IMG/VR virus record: IMGVR_UViG_3300020171_000111 | Span: 1 to 27,440 of that record | Strand: one strand, 5' to 3' | Source: a virus | DNA: 27,440 nt | The notes under the pieces: model-generated | Told to the model about the DNA's origin: nothing | What the model saw: only the letters and a program-made list of their open reading frames with translations | The model's database searches: none | Shown: positions 18,735 through 26,461 of the stretch, piece by piece | How the letters are laid out: each line of letters starts with the position of its first letter | Numbering within the stretch: the first letter of the stretch is position 1 | Translations under genes and position numbers: made by a program

Positions 18735-20303
18735 TTATTTGTTTCTAACTTTTCTTGTTTCTTCTAAAATTTCTTTACCAGCTCCAATATTCCATTTGGG
18801 GCTGTGCTGTGACGATACAAGTCTTGTTCTGGTTGTTATCCAGTCTCTTATTGCAGATATTTTTTCTCTTTGAGAAGAACTTTGTGGGATAGTTTCTTTA
18901 ATGGAGGAGAGTATATCTTCGGTTGTAAATTCCCTGATATTGTCACTAAAAGCTGTCGCCATTGCATCGTCTATAGCAGCTTCTATTTCTGCGCCTGTGT
19001 ATCCCTCAGATTGTTCCGCCAATAGAGTAAGATCATAACTTAGTATATCCCTGTTTCGTTTTCTAATGTGTATTGAAAATATTTCCTCTCTTTCGTTTTG
19101 AACAGGTAAATCCACACCAAATACCTCATCAAACCTCCCCTTCCTTAATAATTCCGGAGGTATTGCTTCTACTTTATTAGCTGTGGCAGCTACGAATACA
19201 GCGGTCTGTTTATCATTCATCCAGGTTAAGATAGTCTGCATTATCCTTGCAGTTGTTCCAGAGTCGGTTTTACCTGAAGATTCTGTCCCTGCCATAGATT
19301 TCTCTAATTCTTCTATCCAAAGTATGGCTGGAGCTGCTGCATCTGCTACTCGAAGTGCCTGCCTTACGGCACTTTCTGATGACCCCTGCAAAGAACGAAA
19401 TACTTTTCCAATATCGAATTTAATTAAAGGTACACCAAAATAGGAAGCTAAAACTTTGGCACACAAACTTTTCCCTGCCCCAGGAACTCCTACCAATAAA
19501 ATACCACGCGGCGGGCGTAGTCCATAATCTAATGCTTCCTGGCTAAATCCATTAACTCTTTTTCCTACCCATTTTTTAAACTGATCAAAGCCCCCTAGAG
19601 TATCCAAACTCTCATGTGTGGGGATTAGTTCAAGTACATCGGACTGCTTGATGCAAGCTTCCTTTTCCGTATAGATGGTTTGGAGGTCGATGGTTCGTGT
19701 TTTTACTATTGATAACGCCATCGAACTTTCTCCCTGGATAGCATTCATTCCAAGGGCGGCGCTAGCGGCTTTTCCTATTAAGGTTGTTTTTTCTTCTTCG
19801 GCTGAAGGGAGTTCCATACTATCTTTATATTTTCCAACCATTTCTGAGAATATACCAGTAAAAAATTCTTTATTGGGCAAAGGGAAATCATAAACAGTAA
19901 CCAAATCTTTTATTTCGGGAGGAAATTCTATTTCAGCTCCAATTAAAATAATATAAGATCCCTTCACCCGGCAGACCATCAAACCGTCTTTTAGGTCTTG
20001 TATAACCATAAAATTAGAGATGAATTGTCTAATATTATGAATTATAAGAACTCCGGTATCTTCCGAAGATATAAGATAGGCTAAGGCTTTGCTTACCGTG
20101 TCTCTGTCTGTACGTTCCCCGTTTACAACTAATCCTTTATTTGCAGACCATTCTCCTATCCAACAGTCGGTAAGGTTTGCCTTGTTTACAGCTTCTAAAA
20201 TATGCTTCACTCCCCTGCTATCCTCAGAAGTTCGGACATAGATTAGAGGTACGCATGCTTTTAGATAATGAGATAAGGTCGTAGGTTCATTAATAGTTGC
20301 CAT
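18735..20303 (-). CDS. AAA+ ATPase, Ycf46-like (522 aa)
   Basis: N-terminal domain (1-230) begins with VPLIYVRTSEDSRGVKHILE, like the regulatory half of the Ycf46 group. The AAA+ module follows: Walker A GVPGAGKS (272-279), Walker B ILWIEELEK (327-335, second acid Glu332), sensor-1 ATAN (373-376) and arginine-finger region LLRKGRFDE (385-393), then a lid domain. FtsH-type metalloprotease motifs (HExxH) and membrane helices are absent, so it is not a protease. Such ATPases remodel proteins; the substrate here is unknown. Length fits the family. GGAG lies 5 nt upstream of the ATG. Confidence 0.85.
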   Translation of the reverse strand: MATINEPTTLSHYLKACVPLIYVRTSEDSRGVKHILEAVNKANLTDCWIGEWSANKGLVVNGERTDRDTVSKALAYLISSEDTGVLIIHNIRQFISNFMVIQDLKDGLMVCRVKGSYIILIGAEIEFPPEIKDLVTVYDFPLPNKEFFTGIFSEMVGKYKDSMELPSAEEEKTTLIGKAASAALGMNAIQGESSMALSIVKTRTIDLQTIYTEKEACIKQSDVLELIPTHESLDTLGGFDQFKKWVGKRVNGFSQEALDYGLRPPRGILLVGVPGAGKSLCAKVLASYFGVPLIKFDIGKVFRSLQGSSESAVRQALRVADAAAPAILWIEELEKSMAGTESSGKTDSGTTARIMQTILTWMNDKQTAVFVAATANKVEAIPPELLRKGRFDEVFGVDLPVQNEREEIFSIHIRKRNRDILSYDLTLLAEQSEGYTGAEIEAAIDDAMATAFSDNIREFTTEDILSSIKETIPQSSSQREKISAIRDWITTRTRLVSSQHSPKWNIGAGKEILEETRKVRNK

Positions 20304-20332
20304 CGTTTTCTCCTTTTTCTCCTATTATAGTT

Positions 20333-20542
20333 TCACGTCCGGTTAATTTCTTTGTTGTGCCTGGCGTTGAGTAAAATTAACACAGCAGCATAAATGATAG
20401 ACAATAAAAAAGCCCCGCCACAAGCATATATGACCCATTCAAATCCAGGCTTACGACTTACTTCCATGAATAATTGTGAAAGGAAAATTATACCAGTAAT
20501 CACGTTAAGGCTTCGTGCAATTGAATACTCATATCTTTTCAT
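20333..20542 (-). CDS. Two-helix membrane protein, possible holin (69 aa)
   Basis: Begins MKRYEYSIARSLNVITGIIF. Two hydrophobic segments (about residues 12-30 and 38-60, the second WVIYACGGAFLLSIIYAAVL) are separated by a short polar turn (RKPGFE), and the ends are charged (ARHNKEINRT). The size and two-helix topology are those of class II holins, but no endolysin lies nearby, so a superinfection-exclusion or other membrane role is equally possible. I start at ATG 20542 because GGAGATAGGG is upstream; an in-frame ATG at 20560 is less likely. Confidence 0.6.
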   Translation of the reverse strand: MKRYEYSIARSLNVITGIIFLSQLFMEVSRKPGFEWVIYACGGAFLLSIIYAAVLILLNARHNKEINRT

Positions 20543-20580
20543 CCCTATCTCCATTTGCATAATGATATAACTGAGCCGCC

Positions 20581-20775
20581 CTACTCTATATTAGATTTCG
20601 GCTCAGTAGTGTTGGTCGGTCTCAAGTGCTGGTTATATCTCGTCAACGCTTCATAAAAACAGCCTCTATTCCAGCATATATCTCGCATAGACGAAACAGT
20701 TAAGAATTTTTGGTAGTGCTTACATTGATGGCACAACCAAGATTTACAACCTATGTATTTTTTATTTTCTGGCAT
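20581..20775 (-). CDS. Cys-rich small protein (64 aa)
   Basis: Cys at residues 10, 15, 18, 34 and 39 with His16 and His20 (CKSWLCHQCKHYQKF, then CWNRGC) give several possible zinc ligands. The tail is polar and Asn/Thr-rich. Not recognised. TTGGAGG lies 5 nt before the ATG. It belongs to a run of small metal-binding genes (18500, 20581, 20815) around the AAA+ ATPase. Confidence 0.65.
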   Translation of the reverse strand: MPENKKYIGCKSWLCHQCKHYQKFLTVSSMRDICWNRGCFYEALTRYNQHLRPTNTTEPKSNIE

Positions 20776-20814
20776 TTAAACCTCCAAGAAACTAACCTAT
20801 AGATATACGACATT

Positions 20815-21054
20815 TTAGCCACATATCATTTTATCCAACTCTTTTAACGGAGTAATCTTTTCGAGTTTATAATAAACTCGAAAATAATTACCGCAAAAAC
20901 AACAATACCAAAGCTCAACTTTATTACAAATATTTGATAATGGGTCTGCATTTAAAGCATCGCTTCCCTGTATTCGTTCCATGCTAAAATTTTTATCATC
21001 AATCTTTTCTACAGAACCATCACAATCTGGACATCCGAAATTATCCCATGCCAT
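20815..21054 (-). CDS. Zinc-ribbon-like protein (79 aa)
   Basis: Begins MAWDNFGCPDCDGSVEKIDD; CPDC (8-11) and CCFC (51-54) form a four-Cys ribbon, with an aromatic strand (YFRVYYKLEKI) after the second pair. Similar to small phage or bacterial zinc-ribbon proteins, with no specific role visible. I start at ATG 21054 (AGAGGAAA upstream); the longer frame to 21087 has no ribosome site. Confidence 0.65.
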   Translation of the reverse strand: MAWDNFGCPDCDGSVEKIDDKNFSMERIQGSDALNADPLSNICNKVELWYCCFCGNYFRVYYKLEKITPLKELDKMICG

Positions 21055-21120
21055 TTTATTTCCTCTTACTGCCGTCCTTACTACCACTGCTCTATTGCCA
21101 TAATTTTTGTTCCTTTTTGG

Positions 21121-21750
21121 TTAGATGTTTGCTTTCTTCCAATTTACATATTCTTGCAGTGTTTTTGCTTTAAAATTTAATTTTTTTAACTTTTTAGTTT
21201 TTTCTGTGTACATAAATCTCTGCGGGCAAAATGTTGTCTGAAAAAGTCCGGTCTTTTTCTTATCTATAGGTATTACCTTTTGTACATATATACCATGCTT
21301 TGAATACATCCATTTAATGTTTATTGCTAACTCTCTCTGCATATTAAACATAGAGAAAGATGGTTTTATTTCCACAATAGAAAATAATTCGGTTTGTGCT
21401 ATATCAAAATTAACCTTTAGATTTGCTATAAAAGGTATTTCCCTTAAATCTATCTGTGATTTAAAAGTATCGAAAAAGATTCCGAGTGCTGTTTTATTCC
21501 ACTCTATCGTAAAATCTGGTGAATATATATGTTCTCTTAGCAGACTAATTCTTACTTCTTTGGTCTTTGTTTTAAGTGCTTTCAAGTATGTATACTTCTG
21601 GGGACCAGCTAACACATAAGCCTCTGGATGGTGTTCCCAGCTTTTGATATACCCTGCGTCAAAAAGTTCGTCTAAATAAAAGGAAAATAGCCACTCCTCT
21701 TCTGAGTCAAATCCTAATTTTTTATATTCTTTTATTTCTTTATTTTCCAT
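21121..21750 (-). CDS. PD-(D/E)XK-type endonuclease, leaderless start (209 aa)
   Basis: The pattern E...D...ExK of PD-(D/E)XK nucleases is visible: FDSEEEWLFSFYLDEL (Glu18-19), REHIYSPDFTIEW with Asp79, and FSIVEIKPSF with Glu127/Lys129, followed by a helix with NMQRELAINIKWM. This may be a resolvase or a structure-specific phage nuclease; the exact group cannot be told by eye. Promoter P5 has its -10 only about 9 bp before this ATG, so the message starts at or within a few bases of the AUG and lacks a ribosome site. The alternative start at 21768 falls inside the promoter and is rejected. Confidence 0.75.
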   Translation of the reverse strand: MENKEIKEYKKLGFDSEEEWLFSFYLDELFDAGYIKSWEHHPEAYVLAGPQKYTYLKALKTKTKEVRISLLREHIYSPDFTIEWNKTALGIFFDTFKSQIDLREIPFIANLKVNFDIAQTELFSIVEIKPSFSMFNMQRELAINIKWMYSKHGIYVQKVIPIDKKKTGLFQTTFCPQRFMYTEKTKKLKKLNFKAKTLQEYVNWKKANI

Positions 21751-21758
21751 GATAAAAA

Positions 21759-21787
21759 AGTGTAACATAGAGTATTTTAAAAGTCAA
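21759..21787 (-). promoter_or_regulatory. Promoter P5, sigma-70 type, probably leaderless transcript
   Basis: TTGACT (21787-21782), 17 bp, TACACT (21764-21759) with TG before the -10. The predicted start (about 21753-21750) coincides with the A of the nuclease ATG. Confidence 0.75.
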
Positions 21788-21801
21788 CAATTATGTTTCT
21801 T

Positions 21802-22035
21802 TTAGAGAGTAGCGTTCTTAAGTTCTACCGTTTTGGATTTTCCATATAAGATAGCTCTGTGTACCGAGTTAGGAAAACTTTTGTTTGCCTTTCTTGCTGT
21901 TTCCAGGGCTTCGGCTCTTGTTTTGGGTACTTTTTTCTTTTTTACTTCGTCCATTTTATAAAGAGCCGGCCCTGTGTGTCTTTCTCCAGGATTTTTCTTA
22001 GATTGCCACTCGATACAATAAATTGGTGTTGGCAT
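21802..22035 (-). CDS. Small basic hypothetical protein (77 aa)
   Basis: Begins MPTPIYCIEWQSKKNPGERH, then TGPALYKMDEVKKKKVPKTR and a C-terminal region with SVHRAILYGK. Lys-rich throughout. The IEW(Q/K)SKKNPxxRHTGPA pattern looks like a conserved small phage protein, with no assigned role. AGGGAG lies 8 nt before the ATG; it ends just upstream of P5. Confidence 0.7.
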   Translation of the reverse strand: MPTPIYCIEWQSKKNPGERHTGPALYKMDEVKKKKVPKTRAEALETARKANKSFPNSVHRAILYGKSKTVELKNATL

Positions 22036-22036
22036 T

Positions 22037-22339
22037 TTATTTCTCCCTTGTTTCTATAAAAGATAGATAATGTTGTCCAAAAATATTTATTCCGCCTGGG
22101 ACAAAAGATAATATTGCTATTGCTTTTGCTGTTTTATTAAAAATATCTGCGCATAATCCTTTGTCTTTTTTATTGTTGCTGCCGAAAAGAAGAATATCTC
22201 CTTTTTCGCCAAGAATATCGGAAGTTTCCTGTAAAGCAGAAAAATCTTCTTTTGTTGGGCCGCCTTTGTCTTTTAGAGATATAATATGTAAAGGAACAGC
22301 GGCGGACATGGCTATTGCTAATATGTTATTATCTTTCAT
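22037..22339 (-). CDS. Conserved hypothetical protein (100 aa)
   Basis: Begins MKDNNILAIAMSAAVPLHII, has Lys/Asp-rich loops and a C-terminal hydrophobic, Gly-rich part (AKAIAILSFVPGGINIFGQH). Alternating hydrophobics suggest a soluble alpha/beta fold rather than a membrane protein. Not recognised. The start lies 3 nt after the stop of the Cas4/RecB-like gene without a good ribosome site, pointing to coupling. Confidence 0.65.
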   Translation of the reverse strand: MKDNNILAIAMSAAVPLHIISLKDKGGPTKEDFSALQETSDILGEKGDILLFGSNNKKDKGLCADIFNKTAKAIAILSFVPGGINIFGQHYLSFIETREK

Positions 22340-22342
22340 TTT

Positions 22343-23209
22343 CTAAGCGCCTGCGAAATCGTTTCTATCCCCGTGCTCGTTACATTGTACTTTAAAGGGG
22401 CATTCTTTATTTTTACAGTTTACAAGTTTAGGAGGGATCATATCTTCGTCTACTCCTCTCTTTACCTGCATATAGAAGTTCATTAATGTATCTTCTATCT
22501 CTCGGGTTAAAGTTACTTTTATTGTTCTTACAGGAGCTTTAAAGGACATTTTCTTAGAAATATAAAACAAGTATCCTGTGGTATGGTCTACTTCTTGCGG
22601 CATTGTATCGTCGTATTTTGAACATAGGAGATAGGAAGCTAGTTGCATTATATCTCCTCCTCGCGGTTCTGTTTTATCGTCCGCTACTCCTTTAATATCT
22701 GCTATTCTATATCTAACGGGATTCCCTACCGGCAGAAATAGATCTATCTTACCTGTTGCATAAAAAGGATCGCTCATTGTGAAGTAGTGCTCTTTATATC
22801 TAAAGAGGCTATTGTCTGCTCCGCATTTTGGACAGTTTCCTAGCGGTCTTACTCCAAAGGAAGATATGTACTGACAATTTTTACATTTCCATTCCCCGAC
22901 TATATTGGGGAATAATACCGTACTGTTTTGATAATACTTGTGTATAGCACTTCCTATACCGAAGACCATAAGAAGCGGAAAGTGTATGAATTCTGTTCTT
23001 TTTAGGTCGGAGGTAATTCCAAATACCCATTCCCGCGCACAAGATCCATCGATAGAGGATGCTCTCGGATATTTATATCCGGATTCCCGTACTGTTCCAC
23101 TTGTTTTACACAAAGCTCTGGTCAAGGCTATTGGGTCGTTTATATTGTCTATGGAAAGCGGTGGAAATTTTATATCATCTACCTTTAACATCCTACTTAG
23201 GATTTTCAT
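22343..23209 (-). CDS. Cas4/RecB-like PD-(D/E)XK nuclease with Cys cluster (288 aa)
   Basis: RecB-family nuclease motifs: Cys57 in SCAREW, FGIGSAIHKY (motif I His90), ATGKIDLFL with Asp156, IADIKGV with Asp171/Lys173, and QLASY (189-193). Cys57 with Cys265, Cys270 and Cys276 near the end form the four-Cys set that holds an iron-sulfur cluster in Cas4 and AddB. A separate zinc ribbon (Cys109, 112, 126, 129) is inserted ahead of motif II. Phage members of this family act as single-strand exonucleases in recombination. It follows the RecA gene and the zinc-finger nuclease, so recombination is the likely role. Cas4-like does not imply CRISPR adaptation here. Confidence 0.82.
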   Translation of the reverse strand: MKILSRMLKVDDIKFPPLSIDNINDPIALTRALCKTSGTVRESGYKYPRASSIDGSCAREWVFGITSDLKRTEFIHFPLLMVFGIGSAIHKYYQNSTVLFPNIVGEWKCKNCQYISSFGVRPLGNCPKCGADNSLFRYKEHYFTMSDPFYATGKIDLFLPVGNPVRYRIADIKGVADDKTEPRGGDIMQLASYLLCSKYDDTMPQEVDHTTGYLFYISKKMSFKAPVRTIKVTLTREIEDTLMNFYMQVKRGVDEDMIPPKLVNCKNKECPFKVQCNEHGDRNDFAGA

Positions 23210-23713
23210 TTATATTATCCTCTGTTTTCTAAATAGTTCCTTCATCCAATATGGTATTAATATTATTGGTTCGTCTATTGTTAGAACTGCCTCGTTGAAC
23301 TTCTTTCTGCCGCCCAATGCCCAGACTCCTTTTACTTCCACAAAAGTACTATATTCTGGAAAATAAAAATCAGGAGTCCAGTGTCGAGTTCCTTTAAATA
23401 GTTCTAATGTAACAGATTCGTATAGATATTCTAATTTGTGTTTTGTAAAATACTCGGCTACTAATACTTCAAATTCTGATCTAAACGGTTTTCCTAGAAT
23501 GGTTGAATAATTCAAATAGAATTCAGATACTATCGGTTTCTTTGTAGCTTTTCTCTCCGAAATATCTAATATATCTGAGTTATTCCGTATAGCCTTTACT
23601 ATACATTCTGGAGAGCAAAACACATCTGCATTTCCGGGAGTATCCTTCCAAAGATCGGGATGTATAATTATGCGTCCTCGGCATATACTGCATATTTTTG
23701 TTGGCGATTTCAT
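23210..23713 (-). CDS. Zinc-finger PD-(D/E)XK endonuclease (167 aa)
   Basis: An N-terminal zinc finger (Cys8, Cys11, Cys33, Cys37: CSIC and CSPEC) precedes a small nuclease domain: FRSEFEVLVAEYF (Glu80), HWTPDFYFPE (Asp115) and FVEVKGVW (Glu126, Lys128). Order and spacing match PD-(D/E)XK nucleases of the type found in phages and TnsA-like or very-short-patch-like enzymes; the precise family is uncertain. Its ATG overlaps the stop of recA (ATGA), so it is made with RecA. It could cut branched or foreign DNA. Confidence 0.75.
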   Translation of the reverse strand: MKSPTKICSICRGRIIIHPDLWKDTPGNADVFCSPECIVKAIRNNSDILDISERKATKKPIVSEFYLNYSTILGKPFRSEFEVLVAEYFTKHKLEYLYESVTLELFKGTRHWTPDFYFPEYSTFVEVKGVWALGGRKKFNEAVLTIDEPIILIPYWMKELFRKQRII

Positions 23714-25689
23714 GGTTTACTCAATGCTTTTCGTTTCTTTTCTTCTATAATTCTCTTTTGTAGAGAATAGTAAACTTGATCGTTTCCTTGAAATAAGGAT
23801 AATAAATCTGCTTTGACATAAAGTGTATTGTTAAACATATAAGAGTTTTTTGTATCTGTTTCCTGAACAAATCCTTCTTCAAGAGCGTAGGCCAAAACAC
23901 TATCATGATCTAATACTGTTCCTCTGGTAAAGGCGCTTGCGGATGATAGAGATACATTAAACTGGCAACTGCCGGCCAATACTAAACACTTTTTCTTGCT
24001 CATAGAAGAACCTAAAGATATTGATATTGTAGTGTGTTCTGGCATATCGTCCGAATCTTTTTTAGTTACTGATCTTTTTCCGGCTCTGGCAGATAAAGTA
24101 AAATCATGTTTGCTTGCATTTCCTCCCGGAGCTTCTTCTGTGGGACCAAAGGATGCCGGTTTTGCCCTGACTTGGTTCAGCATTAAAACAGTCACATTAT
24201 GCCCTGCTTTTCTCTCCTTCATAAGAAGCGTCTTACCTTTTCGTACCATATATGAAACAAGCCTTGCCTGTGTCATAACATAATTGTCTTCCGCACTTCC
24301 TGCCATTTCTGCATTTGGAGTTAAGGCTGCTATCGAATCTATTACTATAAATCCTACGTCGTCTGCTCTAAGTGCAGAATGGTAAATATCCACATACTCT
24401 TCGCCAGTTAGACCATAGATTACATCTAAGTCGTCAGAAATTCCAAGGTCTTCCGCCCATCCCCAGTCAAATGATCCTTCACAATCGAGTAGCAGAGACT
24501 TCATTTTCTTAGGGCCTTCTTTACATTGGCAGTCCCACTCATACTCGTAGCATCGGTGGCAAAGATAGGTTGCCTGTACTATAGTTTTTTGGGCTATATA
24601 TGTCTTCGCACTATTGTGAACAATAAAGCCATTGGCTACAAAATTTCTATAAGGGTCTTCCATTATTATATCGTATGTATTTTCTATGCCGTAATACTCG
24701 ATAGATTCTATTTCCTTTTCCATAGTATTACGATTTGGAAACATTGTTGGTTTCCAGTGTAAACGACTATGTTCTATGCAGGTTAGTATCTCAAGGTTAT
24801 CTAAATCATTGTTAGTGAGGTCTTCGTCTATATGGTGAATTTGTAAATCGATAGGTAAAAATTTAAGTCTTTTGGATATATCCTCTTCTGTTTTTAGAAT
24901 TGATATAAAAGTATCGATATCCATATTGTTCATATCTGCTTCTACTACTAATCTTGAGTATACCAATCTTTTGTAGTCAGTTTCAGATACTATCTTTTTC
25001 CAAGCATATGGATGGTATTTAATTCCGCTTACGCTTTTTCTACTTGGTCTATAGGAACAATCTGTCCCGTACGGTATATTTCTTTGGCATAGTATTGTGT
25101 CTCCTACTGATAAATCTTTTAATTCTATAAAACCATCCTGGTCTGCTCCTTTAATATTATTAGGAACTTTAAAAGGATGTGTTTCGGTTACTCTTATTTC
25201 TAATCCGTCATGTGTTCTTACTATATATGTCTCTTGCTTGCCGCTATATATAACGTCATGTATATTATGGTAGCCTATAAATCCGTCTTCTTTAAGGGAA
25301 GGAACTCTGGACGGAGAGTTTCTATCCCATTTCTGATAATTTCCTTTACCTTTTACATTTAATCCGTGAAATTTCAAAAATAGATTCTCTATTGTATAGA
25401 CTCTGCCTCCTCCTCTTTTTCCTCTGTTTATAAGAATTTCGGTATCTTGCGATAAGCAACCCCAACTGCCCCAGATTGAAGATACAGAATGAATAGGGAA
25501 TCCGCCGGCAAAACATACGTCTAGAGGAAAAATTCCTGTGGGTATTCTCTTAAAATCTCGTGGAGCAGAGGAGGCCTTTAAGAAACTTCCGGCTCCATAT
25601 TTTTTACCTCCCGCTCTAATTATTTTGGCCAAATTAGGAGAGCCTTTTTCTGTGGGAGTTGTGCCTTCTGATAATTTTGTCATTCTCAC
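23710..25689 (-). CDS. recA: RecA-family recombinase interrupted by an intein (659 aa precursor)
   Basis: After splicing it gives about 377 residues of a RecA/UvsX-type strand-exchange ATPase. The intein (residues 78-359) splits the P-loop: GSWG before it and SAKT after, so the mature loop is GSWGSAKT. Walker B is VGFIVIDSIAAL, and VTVLMLNQVRAKP marks the next core strand and DNA-binding loop. A small Cys-rich insertion (LCHRCYEYEWDCQC) follows the P-loop helix, possibly a zinc site. The start is GTG 25689 or ATG 25683; the first is better spaced from AAAAGG. The gene overlaps its neighbours on both sides and leads the nuclease genes. Confidence 0.88.
   Translation of the reverse strand: MRMTKLSEGTTPTEKGSPNLAKIIRAGGKKYGAGSFLKASSAPRDFKRIPTGIFPLDVCFAGGFPIHSVSSIWGSWGCLSQDTEILINRGKRGGGRVYTIENLFLKFHGLNVKGKGNYQKWDRNSPSRVPSLKEDGFIGYHNIHDVIYSGKQETYIVRTHDGLEIRVTETHPFKVPNNIKGADQDGFIELKDLSVGDTILCQRNIPYGTDCSYRPSRKSVSGIKYHPYAWKKIVSETDYKRLVYSRLVVEADMNNMDIDTFISILKTEEDISKRLKFLPIDLQIHHIDEDLTNNDLDNLEILTCIEHSRLHWKPTMFPNRNTMEKEIESIEYYGIENTYDIIMEDPYRNFVANGFIVHNSAKTYIAQKTIVQATYLCHRCYEYEWDCQCKEGPKKMKSLLLDCEGSFDWGWAEDLGISDDLDVIYGLTGEEYVDIYHSALRADDVGFIVIDSIAALTPNAEMAGSAEDNYVMTQARLVSYMVRKGKTLLMKERKAGHNVTVLMLNQVRAKPASFGPTEEAPGGNASKHDFTLSARAGKRSVTKKDSDDMPEHTTISISLGSSMSKKKCLVLAGSCQFNVSLSSASAFTRGTVLDHDSVLAYALEEGFVQETDTKNSYMFNNTLYVKADLLSLFQGNDQVYYSLQKRIIEEKKRKALSKP
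24613..25458 (-). mobile_element. Intein with HNH homing endonuclease in the RecA P-loop (282 aa)
   Basis: First residue Cys (CLSQDTEILI, block A), block B with TETHPFKV, a C-terminal block with TYDIIMEDPYRNFVANGF, and end HN before extein Ser (block G). All residues needed for self-splicing are present. Between blocks B and F lies an HNH nuclease motif: IHHIDEDLTNNDLDNLEILT, then a later His in EHSRLHW. This is a full-size intein with its own homing endonuclease, and the target is the most conserved part of recA. Confidence 0.92.
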
Positions 25690-26012
25690 ACCGCCCTTTT
25701 CGCCGCTTCCAGCTCATCTAATTTTTCGGAAATACGATTATCTACCCATTCTGAAAGTTGCTTTTCTACTGCGGACATTTCTTCTATATAGCACGGAACT
25801 TCAGCTCTAACTTCAAGTCTAAGGCTTTCAAAGTTACCCTGGTTTTTGGTCACTCCTACAGCTACCATAATTCTGGCTGTATCGGTTTCAAATTTTCTAA
25901 CATTAATAGTCTCTTCGTCCATAGATTCCTGTAGAACTCGGTCTATCCGAGTCCGTCTGACTGATATGGTGGCTTTCCCCTCTTGTAGTGTTTTGGTTTC
26001 CTTCTCATTCAT
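25686..26012 (-). CDS. Conserved phage protein next to RecA (108 aa)
   Basis: Contains KFETDTARIMVAVGVTKNQG, NFESLRLEVRAEVPCYIEEM and a charged C-terminal helix. I recognise the pattern FETxxARxxVxxGxTxNxGNFESxRxxVxxxVPCYxEE as a conserved phage family often encoded near recombination genes; no function is assigned. Its C-terminal stop overlaps the RecA start, showing coupling. AAGGAG lies 8 nt before the ATG. Confidence 0.75.
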   Translation of the reverse strand: MNEKETKTLQEGKATISVRRTRIDRVLQESMDEETINVRKFETDTARIMVAVGVTKNQGNFESLRLEVRAEVPCYIEEMSAVEKQLSEWVDNRISEKLDELEAAKRAV

Positions 26013-26097
26013 TAGTTATTCTCCTTATCTTAATGATTTAGGTTTTCCTTTTAGTATATACAGTGCCTGTTCTCCGCGGTGTCTCCTAAATTAATGT

Positions 26098-26451
26098 TTA
26101 CCATTGGCGTCTGTCCTCTCCCACATATCGTTTTTGCTGGATGCGTCTTTCTACAACTGGCATTTTCCAAATTCTATTTGTTATTCGAGTTGAGACTGTA
26201 CCATCTGCTTTTAGAAGATCTCCTATTGCTATCCATTTCCATACTCCGTTATCATTTATTAAATCCCTTTTTCTTATGAGCATTTGTTTTCCTCCGGGTG
26301 CCCAACCGGCTATAGGGACGACATCATTTACAAAATGTGGATGAAACTTAATCACCATTCTTGCTATTAAAGTTTCCGTTTCTAAAGCTAGAGAATGTTG
26401 TGTATCTTCGATTTCCTTTATTTTATTAAAATAATCTTCTATAGATTCCAC
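26098..26451 (-). CDS. Hypothetical protein, GTG start (117 aa)
   Basis: Begins MESIEDYFNKIKEIEDTQHS; a helical first part is followed by strands with Gly/Pro turns (VVPIAGWAPGGKQMLIRKRD) and a basic tail (RRIQQKRYVGEDRRQW). Not recognised. The start is GTG at 26451; the only upstream ribosome-like site is a weak AATAGG, so the start is uncertain. It is separated from the next gene by 85 bp that hold no convincing gene. Confidence 0.6.
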   Translation of the reverse strand: MESIEDYFNKIKEIEDTQHSLALETETLIARMVIKFHPHFVNDVVPIAGWAPGGKQMLIRKRDLINDNGVWKWIAIGDLLKADGTVSTRITNRIWKMPVVERRIQQKRYVGEDRRQW

Positions 26452-26461
26452 GATAGAATAC

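Noticed and set aside
20333-20542. Firm call of a holin
   Set aside because: Only topology supports it; no endolysin or lysis cassette is near, so it is left as a two-helix membrane protein.
22343-23209. Cas4-like nuclease as evidence of a phage CRISPR adaptation system
   Set aside because: The gene sits in a RecA/nuclease block 13 kb from the mini-array, with no cas1 or cas2; RecB-like recombination exonuclease is the simpler reading.
26033-26096. Short frames between the 25686 and 26098 genes (a 17-codon frame and a 20-codon frame ending GKPKSLR)
   Set aside because: The ATG frame is too short and the more protein-like frame has no start codon; a frameshifted remnant is possible but unsupported.
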